Shown piece after piece: positions 1-5,512 of a stretch of 8,363 nt of DNA. The position numbers were made by a program, and so were the translations under genes. The first letter of the stretch is position 1; every line of letters begins with the position of its first letter. Source of the stretch: an uncultured Dictyoglomus sp. (GTDB lineage: Bacteria > Dictyoglomota > Dictyoglomia > Dictyoglomales > Dictyoglomaceae); the NCBI GenBank assembly GCA_938039765.1, contig CALHTV010000056.1, forward strand, positions 1-8,363, read 5' to 3'. Below the pieces are notes generated by a model, which was given only the letters and a program-made list of their open reading frames with translations, was not told where the DNA came from and searched no databases.

Positions 1-463
1 TTTCATCTTTACTAAATATTAGCAGATGGTGATATAATTGATATCCATCTTGTATAGCATTATTGTCAATTCTTGACACAAGACGACTAATGGTGATCCA
101 TTTTTGAGGGTCTATATTTTCTTTTTCAGCAATTGCTTTGATTTCTTCAGGTGTGTTAAGGGCAGTTTTTCCCTTTCCACCTACAATAAAGAGACCTATA
201 TCATAGGCTAAATCTTCTATACCCTCTTTTAAAGCAGCTCCAGTAGTAGTAGTGAGACCACTTGAATGCCAGTCGAATCCAAGGATACATCCAAGGGCTT
301 GGAACCATAAAGGATCTGAGAGTTTTCTTATAAGTTCGTCAATTTTGTTTTCTACTGCAAATAAAATTACAATTTCTCTTGCTAGCTTTTTCATTCTTTG
401 AAAAAGCCATTTAGGGGCTTTTCCGTTGTGTAGAGGAAGTTCTGCTATTTCTCTTTTTAACAT
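1..463 (-). CDS. DUF763 family protein, N-terminal part (cut by window edge)
   Basis: The first 154 codons are visible on the minus strand, starting at the ATG at 463-461 and running open off the left edge. I recognise the DUF763 family from its conserved N-terminus: a PLHNGKAPKWLF segment at residues 10-21, a basic helix after it, then SDPLWFQALGCILGFDW at 49-65 leading into HSSG and a Thr-rich stretch at 66-74, and a VGGKGK motif further on. Family members are usually over 350 residues, so less than half is seen. The biochemical function is unknown; the family is widespread in archaea and thermophilic bacteria. No Shine-Dalgarno sequence precedes the ATG. Instead two TATAAT hexamers lie immediately upstream, so the mRNA may be leaderless. 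It is transcribed away from the DUF192 gene at 515. The family call is from memory of its motifs. Confidence 0.8.
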   Translation of the reverse strand, partial: MLKREIAELPLHNGKAPKWLFQRMKKLAREIVILFAVENKIDELIRKLSDPLWFQALGCILGFDWHSSGLTTTTGAALKEGIEDLAYDIGLFIVGGKGKTALNTPEEIKAIAEKENIDPQKWITISRLVSRIDNNAIQDGYQLYHHLLIFSKDE

Positions 464-500
464 AGCTCAATTATAATTATATCTAAAACTTAATTATAAG
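464..500. promoter_or_regulatory. AT-rich divergent promoter region between the DUF763 and DUF192 genes
   Basis: The 51-bp gap between the divergent genes is almost entirely A+T. On the minus strand two TATAAT hexamers are directly abutted (481-476 and 475-470), ending 6 nt before the DUF763 ATG. On the plus strand TATAAG at 495-500 could serve as a -10 for the DUF192 gene. I see no convincing -35 on either strand, so the exact promoters are uncertain. Confidence 0.4.
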
Positions 501-514
501 AAAGGAGATATCAT

Positions 515-994
515 ATGAAAAAAATTAGAATTTTATTAATTTTAGGTTTATTTTTTGTATTATTTATTTCTTTTATTTTTCTCTCAGGTAAAAGTGATTC
601 GAAGATAAACAATTTTCCAAAAGGTATTTTAATACTGAAACAGAAAGAGAAGACTATGCAAATAGATATAGAAATAGCTGATCGTGAAGACTTATGGAGC
701 TTGGGACTTATGTATAGAAAAGATATTCCTTGGGAGTTTGGAATGTTATTTGTTTTTCCTAATGATACAACCTCTGGCTTTTGGATGAAAAATACTTATG
801 TTCCTTTAGATATTGCTTTCATATCTGCGGAAGGGATTATTTTTAATATCCAGAGAATGGATCCTTGTAAGGAAGGGGAGTGTCCTGTTTATTATAGTCC
901 TAAACCTTATAGGTATGCTTTAGAAGTTAAGGCAGGCTTTTTTGAGCGTTATGGTTTTGGGGTTGGAGCTTCTATAAAATTTTGGAGAAAGTGA
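515..994 (+). CDS. DUF192 family protein, membrane-anchored and extracytoplasmic
   Basis: A 159-residue protein of the DUF192 family, whose molecular function is not established. The N-terminus is a typical uncleaved or cleavable export signal: basic residues (KKIR), then a hydrophobic stretch at about residues 6-23. There is no lipobox cysteine. The remainder is the compact DUF192 domain, with GLMYR (64-68), GMLFVFP (76-82), FWMKNTYVPLDIAFI (89-103), an M-D-P turn (115-117) and ALEVKAGFF (135-143). A C-K-E-G-E-C pair (118, 123) lies in the loop between these and could form a disulfide or bind metal; that is inference. The ATG at 515 is well supported by AAAGGAG at 501-507 with a 7-nt gap. 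The length is normal for an exported DUF192 protein. It lies 71 bp upstream of the ferredoxin gene on the same strand. Confidence 0.88.
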   Translation: MKKIRILLILGLFFVLFISFIFLSGKSDSKINNFPKGILILKQKEKTMQIDIEIADREDLWSLGLMYRKDIPWEFGMLFVFPNDTTSGFWMKNTYVPLDIAFISAEGIIFNIQRMDPCKEGECPVYYSPKPYRYALEVKAGFFERYGFGVGASIKFWRK

Positions 995-996
995 GG

Positions 997-1025
997 TTGA
1001 CTTTTAAAATAAAATTTCCTATTCT
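997..1025 (+). promoter_or_regulatory. Candidate promoter of the ferredoxin gene
   Basis: TTGACT (997-1002) and TATTCT (1020-1025) are separated by 17 bp, matching the sigma-70 consensus at 5/6 and 4/6. The -35 starts just after the DUF192 stop codon, leaving a leader of about 35 nt before the ferredoxin ATG. This would let the ferredoxin be transcribed independently of DUF192. Confidence 0.45.
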
Positions 1026-1042
1026 TTAAAAGAAATTTTTTT
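1011..1042 (+). terminator. Weak AT-only inverted repeat after the DUF192 gene
   Basis: AAAATTTC (1011-1018) and GAAATTTT (1032-1039) form a perfect 8-bp inverted repeat with a 13-nt loop, followed by more T residues. The stem has one G-C pair, so it would be unstable, especially in a thermophile. It also overlaps the candidate ferredoxin promoter. It may be a weak terminator for the DUF192 gene or simply reflect base composition. Confidence 0.2.
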
Positions 1043-1065
1043 GTCTGAGAAAGGAGGTTTTTAAA

Positions 1066-1251
1066 ATGGGTACACCAAAAGTAGATAGAGATCTTTGCAT
1101 AGGTTGTGGGGTTTGTGCATCTTTATGTCCTGATGTATTCGAAATAGATGAAGAGGGCAAAGCAATAGTAAGAGAAAATGCCGACTGTGAATCTGCAGGA
1201 TGTTGTCAGGATGCTGCTGACTCTTGTCCTGTAGGAGCGATAACTCTTTAA
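1066..1251 (+). CDS. Single-cluster [4Fe-4S] ferredoxin, Thermotoga type
   Basis: A 61-residue cytoplasmic electron carrier. The cluster ligands follow the one-cluster pattern: C11, C14 and C17 in CxxCxxC, followed by C21-P22, and a distal C54 in SCPVGAI. By analogy with the Thermotoga maritima ferredoxin, C21 and a cysteine near 46-47 would form a stabilising disulfide in place of a second cluster. Here there are three extra cysteines (C41, C46, C47), more than that arrangement needs. The sequence is acidic and of normal length for this type. The start ATG is supported by AAGGAGG at 1051-1057 with an 8-nt gap. A strong intrinsic terminator follows 15 nt after the stop, so this is probably a monocistronic or end-of-operon gene. 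Likely partners are low-potential oxidoreductases encoded elsewhere; none is in the window. Confidence 0.92.
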   Translation: MGTPKVDRDLCIGCGVCASLCPDVFEIDEEGKAIVRENADCESAGCCQDAADSCPVGAITL

Positions 1252-1263
1252 CGAATATAAAGT

Positions 1264-1659
1264 TTAGAGGGAGGCTTTCCCTCCCTCTTTTATATTTTTT
1301 TTTGAAAGAATTTTGGCTAACCCAATTCCTATTCCCACAGAGAGTATTCCAAATATTATGGAAGAAAATAAGTAAATAAAAGCTTTTGTAAATTTTTTAT
1401 TTTTGATGTATTTTGATACCTCAAACATAAAGGTAGAGTATGTAGTAAAGCTTCCTAAAAAACCAGCTATGAAGAAAAGTTTATATTCATAAGGTATATA
1501 TTTTGCTGATAAATATCCTATTAAAAAACTTCCAGTTGTATTGATAAAAAATGTAGTAATTGGATGATCTTTCCCTATCACTTTTCTGAATATTTTTCCA
1601 ACAACATATCTTGAAATTGCTCCAAATATTCCCCCAGTTCCAACAATTAAATAACTCAT
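1264..1659 (-). CDS. crcB: CrcB/Fluc fluoride channel subunit, second of a tandem pair
   Basis: A 131-residue, four-helix membrane protein of the CrcB (Fluc) family, which exports fluoride passively as an antiparallel dimer. Visible family motifs are GGIFGAISRY near the N-terminus (about 9-18), the INTTGSFLIG segment with the conserved pore Asn (N40), and the broken third helix AGFLGSFTTYSTF (65-77). The first phenylalanine of the usual TTFSTF box is tyrosine (Y74). Loops 1 and 3 are strongly basic. The ATG overlaps the stop of the upstream crcB in an ATGA arrangement (1656-1659), implying translational coupling. I see only a weak Shine-Dalgarno. The C-terminal tail (KKNIKEGGKASL) is encoded by the antisense of the ferredoxin terminator and so may be a compromise sequence. 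It should be controlled by the fluoride riboswitch upstream of the pair. Confidence 0.93.
   Translation of the reverse strand: MSYLIVGTGGIFGAISRYVVGKIFRKVIGKDHPITTFFINTTGSFLIGYLSAKYIPYEYKLFFIAGFLGSFTTYSTFMFEVSKYIKNKKFTKAFIYLFSSIIFGILSVGIGIGLAKILSKKNIKEGGKASL
1266..1303 (+). terminator. Intrinsic terminator of the ferredoxin gene, inside the 3' end of the convergent crcB gene
   Basis: AGAGGGAGG (1266-1274) pairs with CCTCCCTCT (1280-1288) around a 5-nt loop. The plus-strand sequence after it is T-rich, ending in nine consecutive T (1295-1303). This is a classic rho-independent terminator on the plus strand. On the minus strand no T-run follows the hairpin, so it should act in one direction. 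The hairpin and T-run double as the last codons of the convergent crcB gene. Confidence 0.85.
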
Positions 1660-2063
1660 ATGATATCATACTCTCTTTTTCTTTGGTTTCTTGAGATTAT
1701 TTTTGCAGATTCAAAACCTAAAATTGAAGCAATAAGTCCAAATATAATTGACAAGAAAGAATAGATGACAGCAGCGGAATACTTTCCTTTTATTAAATAT
1801 CTTATAATTTCAAAAATAAAACTAGAAAAAGTTGTAAAGCTACTTAAAAAACCTGTAGTTACCATGTGTTTTAAGAAATTTGAAATCTTTATGTGCTCCA
1901 TTGTTATTTCTATGATGAAACATAGAATGAAACTCCCAAAAACATTTGTAATAAGTGTTCCAAGAGGAAGACTACTAAGATTGAGTCGGGATATATAGAA
2001 TCTACCAATAGCCCCTAAAAAAGCCCCAATTGCAACTGCAGTGATGTTTTTCAGAGTTATCAC
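1656..2063 (-). CDS. crcB: CrcB/Fluc fluoride channel subunit, first of a tandem pair
   Basis: A roughly 132-135-residue, four-helix fluoride channel subunit. Motifs are GAFLGAIGRFY (13-23), PLGTLITNVFGSF with pore Asn N40, and the helix-3 break GFLSSFTTFSSF (71-82) with both box phenylalanines present. The basic C-terminal tail and fairly neutral loops contrast with its neighbour. This suggests the two insert in opposite orientations and form a heterodimer, as known for paired crcB genes in other bacteria. The only ATG/GTG/TTG start is the GTG at 2063-2061, but its first G is the last base of a perfect Shine-Dalgarno, AGGAGGTGAT (2068-2059). That leaves no spacing. An in-frame CTG at 2054-2052 lies 8 nt after the AGGAGG core and gives an N-terminus of typical CrcB length, so the true start may be CTG. 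I keep the longer limit here. Confidence 0.92.
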   Translation of the reverse strand: MITLKNITAVAIGAFLGAIGRFYISRLNLSSLPLGTLITNVFGSFILCFIIEITMEHIKISNFLKHMVTTGFLSSFTTFSSFIFEIIRYLIKGKYSAAVIYSFLSIIFGLIASILGFESAKIISRNQRKREYDII

Positions 2064-2100
2064 CTCCTAAAGTATAAGAATAATTAAAAATTTAGCCAAT

Positions 2101-2145
2101 AAAATAAAAAACTCCTACAGATACTTTTCAGTAATCTGTAGGAGT
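2101..2145 (-). terminator. Fluoride-riboswitch expression platform: intrinsic terminator
   Basis: On the minus strand ACTCCTACAGAT (2145-2134) pairs perfectly with ATCTGTAGGAGT (2122-2111), a 12-bp stem with an 11-nt loop. A T-rich run (TTTTTATTTT, 2110-2101) follows. Five bases of its 5' arm (2145-2141) are also the 3' strand of the aptamer's P1 helix, so the two structures exclude each other. Without fluoride the terminator should form and stop transcription before crcB. Confidence 0.93.
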
Positions 2146-2188
2146 CATCAGCCCTTCCGGCTTTTGTATGGCGGACTCCATCGCCACG
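2138..2188 (-). promoter_or_regulatory. Fluoride riboswitch (crcB motif) controlling the crcB pair
   Basis: Read on the minus strand, the segment shows the full fluoride-aptamer architecture. GGCG (2185-2182) can form the pseudoknot with CGCC (2173-2170). P1 is GGAGTC (2179-2174) with GACTCC (2146-2141). The second hairpin is AGCC/GGCT (2162-2159 and 2153-2150) with a GGAAG loop, followed by the conserved TGAT before P1 closes. This lines up element by element with the known Thermotoga petrophila aptamer. Bound fluoride (with Mg2+) should stabilise P1 and the pseudoknot, sequester the terminator's 5' arm and allow read-through. It is therefore an ON switch for fluoride export. Confidence 0.95.
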
Positions 2189-2194
2189 TGTGGG

Positions 2195-2223
2195 ATTATA
2201 GCATAAAAATACAAAGTTTTCAA
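2195..2223 (-). promoter_or_regulatory. Promoter of the riboswitch-crcB transcript
   Basis: On the minus strand, TTGAAA (2223-2218) and TATAAT (2200-2195) are 17 bp apart, and a TG one base before the -10 makes it an extended -10. The predicted start, about 7 nt downstream near 2188, falls at the first bases of the aptamer, giving a leader of about 125 nt. This is the best-matching promoter in the window. Confidence 0.8.
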
Positions 2224-2248
2224 ATTTAGGGGAATATTATATTATAAT
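2219..2248 (+). promoter_or_regulatory. Candidate promoter of the tldD-tldE operon
   Basis: TTCAAA (2219-2224) and a perfect TATAAT (2243-2248) are separated by 18 bp. The -35 overlaps the -35 of the divergent crcB promoter, so polymerase binding at the two sites could be mutually exclusive. The leader to the tldD GTG would be about 38 nt. Confidence 0.5.
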
Positions 2249-2292
2249 ATCATGTTTTTAAATTTTGGTTTAATTTATGGAGGGTAAAGGCA

Positions 2293-3681
2293 GTGATATC
2301 GAAGAATCTTGCAGAAGGAATCTTAGAAGCAGCTTTAGCCAAAGGGGGAGAATTTTCAGAAATTTTTTTAGAGATTACCAAATCTCTATATTTCTATTTT
2401 GACGATAATAAATTAGAAGAAGCTGTATATGGAGAAGACGTAGGCATTGGGCTTAGAGTTCTTTTAAAGGATAGAACCTTTTATGGATATACTACTGAGC
2501 TTTCTTCTCGTGAATTAAGGCGCCTTAGTAAAAATTTGGCAGAAGCAGTTTCTTTAGGGGAGAATTATAAAAAAATAATTTTGTCGGAAAAAGAAGAGTA
2601 TGAGACTAAAGCTGTTAAGAAATATAATTCTGTCGATATAAAAGAAGGTCATGAGATACTTAAAATTATGAATGAAAAAGCTAGGAGCTATGATCCTAGA
2701 ATAATACAATTTACATCAGTAATCAGAATAGTAGAGCAAAATGTAATTATTGCAAATAGTGATGGTGATTTTGTAGAAGATAAAAGATTAAGAACTATAG
2801 TTTATGGGCTTTCAGTAGGTTCTAAAGATGGGGTTATACAGACCGGATATGAAGTTGTGGCAGGAACTTTAGGATGGGAATTATTTACTGAAGAGGTTAT
2901 AGATAAGATACCTAAAGAGGCCTCAAGGAGGGCGATTTTGTTACTTGAAGCAAAAGAAGCACCAGCTGGTAGTATGCCTGTCATTATATCCTCTCAAGCG
3001 GGCGGAGTATTAATTCATGAAGCTGTGGGACATGGTTTAGAGGCAGATTTGGTTGAAAAAGGAGTTTCTGTATATAGAAATAAAATTGGGGAAAAAGTAG
3101 CCTCGGAATTGGTCACACTAGTTGATACAGGTACTTTGTATGGGAAATATGGTACATCTGCTGTAGATGACGAAGCTGTAAAAACTGATTACAATATATT
3201 AATAGATAGAGGAATATTAAAAAATTATCTCCACTCACGAATAACTGCTAAGAAGTTTAATACTACTCCTACAGGAAATGGGAGAAGGCAAAACTTTAGA
3301 CATCCTCCTATTCCTAGAATGACTAATACTTTTATTCTTCCAGGCAAGAGTAAGCTTGAAGATATGTTGCAAAGAATTAAGAAAGGCATCTATGTAGTAA
3401 AAATGGGAGGAGGTCAAGTAGATACTATTTCTGGAGATTTTGTTTTTGGTGTTGAAGAAGGATACTTGGTGGAGAACGGAAAGATTAAATATCCTATAAG
3501 AGGAGCTACTTTGATAGGCAATGGTCCTAAAATTCTTGAGAAGATTGAAATGGTTGGAGATGATATTGGATTTGTTCCTGGTACTTGTGGGAAAGACGGC
3601 CAAGGAGTACCTGTAACTGATGGAATGCCTACTGTTTTTATATCCGAGATTACCATAGGTGGCACAGAGAAGGGAGAGTAG
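2293..3681 (+). CDS. tldD: TldD, zinc metalloprotease subunit
   Basis: A 462-residue catalytic subunit of the TldD-TldE heterodimer, a cytoplasmic metalloprotease of the PmbA/TldD (modulator of DNA gyrase) family. In E. coli the pair degrades unfolded peptides, including the CcdA antitoxin and the microcin B17 leader. The zinc motif HEAVGH is at 242-247, with the glutamate as general base. The third expected ligand, a cysteine in PGTCGKDGQGVPV, is C432. The conserved Gly-rich SGDF..G segment lies between them. The catalytic set is therefore complete and the length is normal. The start is a GTG supported by GGAGG (2279-2283), 9 nt upstream; the N-terminus (residues AKGGEFSEIF) fits family members. 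TldE follows after 7 nt. No RiPP precursor or toxin gene is nearby, so its role here is probably general peptide turnover; that is inference. Confidence 0.95.
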   Translation: MISKNLAEGILEAALAKGGEFSEIFLEITKSLYFYFDDNKLEEAVYGEDVGIGLRVLLKDRTFYGYTTELSSRELRRLSKNLAEAVSLGENYKKIILSEKEEYETKAVKKYNSVDIKEGHEILKIMNEKARSYDPRIIQFTSVIRIVEQNVIIANSDGDFVEDKRLRTIVYGLSVGSKDGVIQTGYEVVAGTLGWELFTEEVIDKIPKEASRRAILLLEAKEAPAGSMPVIISSQAGGVLIHEAVGHGLEADLVEKGVSVYRNKIGEKVASELVTLVDTGTLYGKYGTSAVDDEAVKTDYNILIDRGILKNYLHSRITAKKFNTTPTGNGRRQNFRHPPIPRMTNTFILPGKSKLEDMLQRIKKGIYVVKMGGGQVDTISGDFVFGVEEGYLVENGKIKYPIRGATLIGNGPKILEKIEMVGDDIGFVPGTCGKDGQGVPVTDGMPTVFISEITIGGTEKGE

Positions 3682-3688
3682 GTTTTAT

Positions 3689-4999
3689 ATGAGATTCGAT
3701 TCAGATCTTTTAATAGAAAAACTGAAAAAGAGAAATTTGAAACTTGAAATATTTTATCAAGAAAAAGAAAAAAATACCTTGGTGATTTCTCGACAAGAAG
3801 TAGAGAATTACCAAATTTCAAAAGAATATGGGATAGGTATAAGAGTGTTAAAAAGCCAAAGACAGGGCTTTGCATATACCACCCGTGTAGATAGAATTGA
3901 AGAGACCATAGAGAAAGCTATAGCTCTTGCTGAGATAATGCCTGAAGATAGTAATTGGTGTTTTTCTGAAGACATGTTTCAAAGGGATTTTAAGGAATAT
4001 AATGAAGATCCTTCTTTTGAAGAAAAAATTAAAATATTGAAAGAACTAGAAAGAGAAATATATGCGAAAGACCCACGAATAAAGACTATTCGTAATATTG
4101 TATGGGAAAAAATTTCGGAAAATAATAAGATAGTAACCACAGAGGGATGTTCCTTAGAATATAATCAGCAGTATCAGTATGTCTATACGGAAGTTGGGGC
4201 TTCGGATGGCCTAAATGAAAGAAGTGGATTTGAGTTTGAGGTGGCGAGAGATTGGCACAATATTGATTTCACCAGATTGAGAGATAGGGTTGTTTGGAAG
4301 GCTACTAATCTGTTAGGAGCAAAACCTAAGAATACTCAAGTAGTTGAAGTAGTATTACCTTCAGAAGTTGCTAGTGAATTTTTGGGTCTTCTTTCAGATC
4401 TTTTTTCTTCAGAAAATGTTCAAAAGGGAAAATCTTTATTAAAGGGATTGTTAGGAGAGAAAATATCTTCATCTATTATAAATATTGTAGAAGATCCTAC
4501 AGATACTAATGCTTTAATTTCTAGGATTTTTGATGATGAAGGGGTTAAAACTTATAAAAAGTATATTGTTAGAGCTGGAATCTTAGAAAGCTATGTGTAC
4601 AACCTTTATACAGCTAGAAAGGAGGGCAGAGCTTCCACTGGTAATGGTGTTAGGAGTTCTTTCAAAACATTGCCAGAAGTTGGATATTTTAATTTATACA
4701 TCGAACCTGGTGCGAAAAGCGAAGAGGATATAATTAGGTCGACAAGAAATGGAATATATGTAGTATCATTAATGGGATTACATTTAGCAGATACTATTTC
4801 GGGAGATTTTTCTTTAGGAATAGAAGGATTATGGATTAAAGATGGGGAATTTAGCGAGCCTGTTGCTGAAATGACAATAGTGGGAAATTTAAAAAGTTTA
4901 TTGAAAAAGGTAAGTGAAATAGGAAATAGATTACAATATAAAGGAAATGTAAATTCTCCTATGTTAAAGTTGGAGGATATAATTTTAGCAGGAAAATAA
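3689..4999 (+). CDS. tldE: TldE/PmbA, non-catalytic partner of TldD
   Basis: A 436-residue paralogue of TldD. It lacks HExxxH: the equivalent region reads PSEVASEFLGLLSD, as expected for the TldE subunit that completes the protease chamber without binding zinc. Family landmarks in the C-terminal half include TGNGVRSS, the GIYVVSLMGLHLADTISGDF segment, and the VAEMTIVGNL motif near the end. The frame opens at a GTG at 3659, inside tldD, but no Shine-Dalgarno precedes it. The ATG at 3689 follows GGGAG (3672-3676) and gives a normal N-terminus (MRFDSDLLIE), so I choose it; the 12-nt spacing is long. It lies 7 nt after the tldD stop, so the two are surely co-transcribed and probably made in equal amounts. 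Confidence 0.93.
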   Translation: MRFDSDLLIEKLKKRNLKLEIFYQEKEKNTLVISRQEVENYQISKEYGIGIRVLKSQRQGFAYTTRVDRIEETIEKAIALAEIMPEDSNWCFSEDMFQRDFKEYNEDPSFEEKIKILKELEREIYAKDPRIKTIRNIVWEKISENNKIVTTEGCSLEYNQQYQYVYTEVGASDGLNERSGFEFEVARDWHNIDFTRLRDRVVWKATNLLGAKPKNTQVVEVVLPSEVASEFLGLLSDLFSSENVQKGKSLLKGLLGEKISSSIINIVEDPTDTNALISRIFDDEGVKTYKKYIVRAGILESYVYNLYTARKEGRASTGNGVRSSFKTLPEVGYFNLYIEPGAKSEEDIIRSTRNGIYVVSLMGLHLADTISGDFSLGIEGLWIKDGEFSEPVAEMTIVGNLKSLLKKVSEIGNRLQYKGNVNSPMLKLEDIILAGK

Positions 5000-5024
5000 A
5001 AAATTTTTATAAGGGGGTAGTTTT

Positions 5025-5504
5025 ATGGTAAAAATGTTCTCTAGCCAGGATTTACTAGAAATGGCTATACATATTGAGGAGGAAGGAGAAAAATTTTATA
5101 AGTTAGCTGAGGAAAAAGTAGAAGATGATAACTTAAAGAGATTTTTTAGCTATCTTGCTTTGGAGGAAAAACGACATGCCATCACCTTTAAAGAACTATA
5201 TTCTGAGATTGAAAAAGAAGGTTTTTCCTATGCATATCCAGACGAAGAAGCAAATAAGTATCTTCATGCTTGGGTAGATTCTCAAGTTTTTGTAGGTTGG
5301 GATGAACTAAAAAAGAAGTCCATGTGGGATGTAGAAGAGATATTAGATTTGGCTATAAATTTAGAAAAAGATTCTATATTATTTTATTATGAGCTGGAGA
5401 AGTATCTCTTAGAAAAAGATAAAAAACTCCTATATGAGATAATAAAGCAAGAAAAAGCTCACTTATCTCAACTTAATGAATTAAAAAAAGGTCTAAAAAG
5501 CTAA
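5025..5504 (+). CDS. Ferritin-like diiron protein (rubrerythrin family, no rubredoxin domain)
   Basis: A 159-residue four-helix-bundle protein of the rubrerythrin/ferritin-like superfamily. Diiron ligand motifs occur as two symmetric pairs: a helix-1 glutamate in the EEEGEKFY segment (18-25) with E48-x-x-H51 in helix 2, and a helix-3 glutamate (E114, in NLEKDSILFY) with E143-x-x-H146 in helix 4. There is no C-terminal CxxC rubredoxin domain, so it would need an outside electron donor if it works as a peroxidase. Related short proteins occur in Thermotoga and other anaerobes, where roles in peroxide or oxygen defence or iron handling are suspected but not proven. The ATG follows AAGGGGG (5011-5017) with a 7-nt gap. 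It begins 25 nt after tldE and probably shares its transcript. It overlaps the convergent dapF-like gene by 4 bp. Confidence 0.88.
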   Translation: MVKMFSSQDLLEMAIHIEEEGEKFYKLAEEKVEDDNLKRFFSYLALEEKRHAITFKELYSEIEKEGFSYAYPDEEANKYLHAWVDSQVFVGWDELKKKSMWDVEEILDLAINLEKDSILFYYELEKYLLEKDKKLLYEIIKQEKAHLSQLNELKKGLKS

Positions 5505-5512
5505 CTTTTTAG
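5493..5512. terminator. Bidirectional terminator between the ferritin-like and dapF-like genes
   Basis: CTAAAAAG (5493-5500) and CTTTTTAG (5505-5512) form a perfect 8-bp inverted repeat around the 4-nt loop CTAA. On the minus strand seven T residues follow after three bases; on the plus strand TTTATT follows. The loop contains the stop codons of both convergent genes (TAA on plus, TAG on minus). The stem is AT-rich with two G-C pairs, so its strength is uncertain. Confidence 0.55.

Noticed and set aside
1765..1998. Plus-strand open frame opposite the first crcB gene
   Set aside because: Antisense of conserved membrane-protein codons; no ribosome site and no recognisable domain.
2101..2190. 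Reading the 2111-2145 inverted repeat as a tRNA or mobile-element end
   Set aside because: It is fully explained as the terminator of the fluoride riboswitch, with exact overlap with P1.
3659..3688. Upstream GTG start for tldE that would overlap tldD
   Set aside because: No Shine-Dalgarno precedes it, and the added residues (AQRRESRFY) do not resemble a family N-terminus; ATG 3689 fits better.
3414..3875. Long minus-strand open frame (153 codons) under tldD/tldE, with another at 3235-3603
   Set aside because: Both lie antisense to strongly conserved TldD/TldE coding sequence, have no ribosome-binding site and give low-complexity Ser/Leu-rich translations typical of shadow frames.
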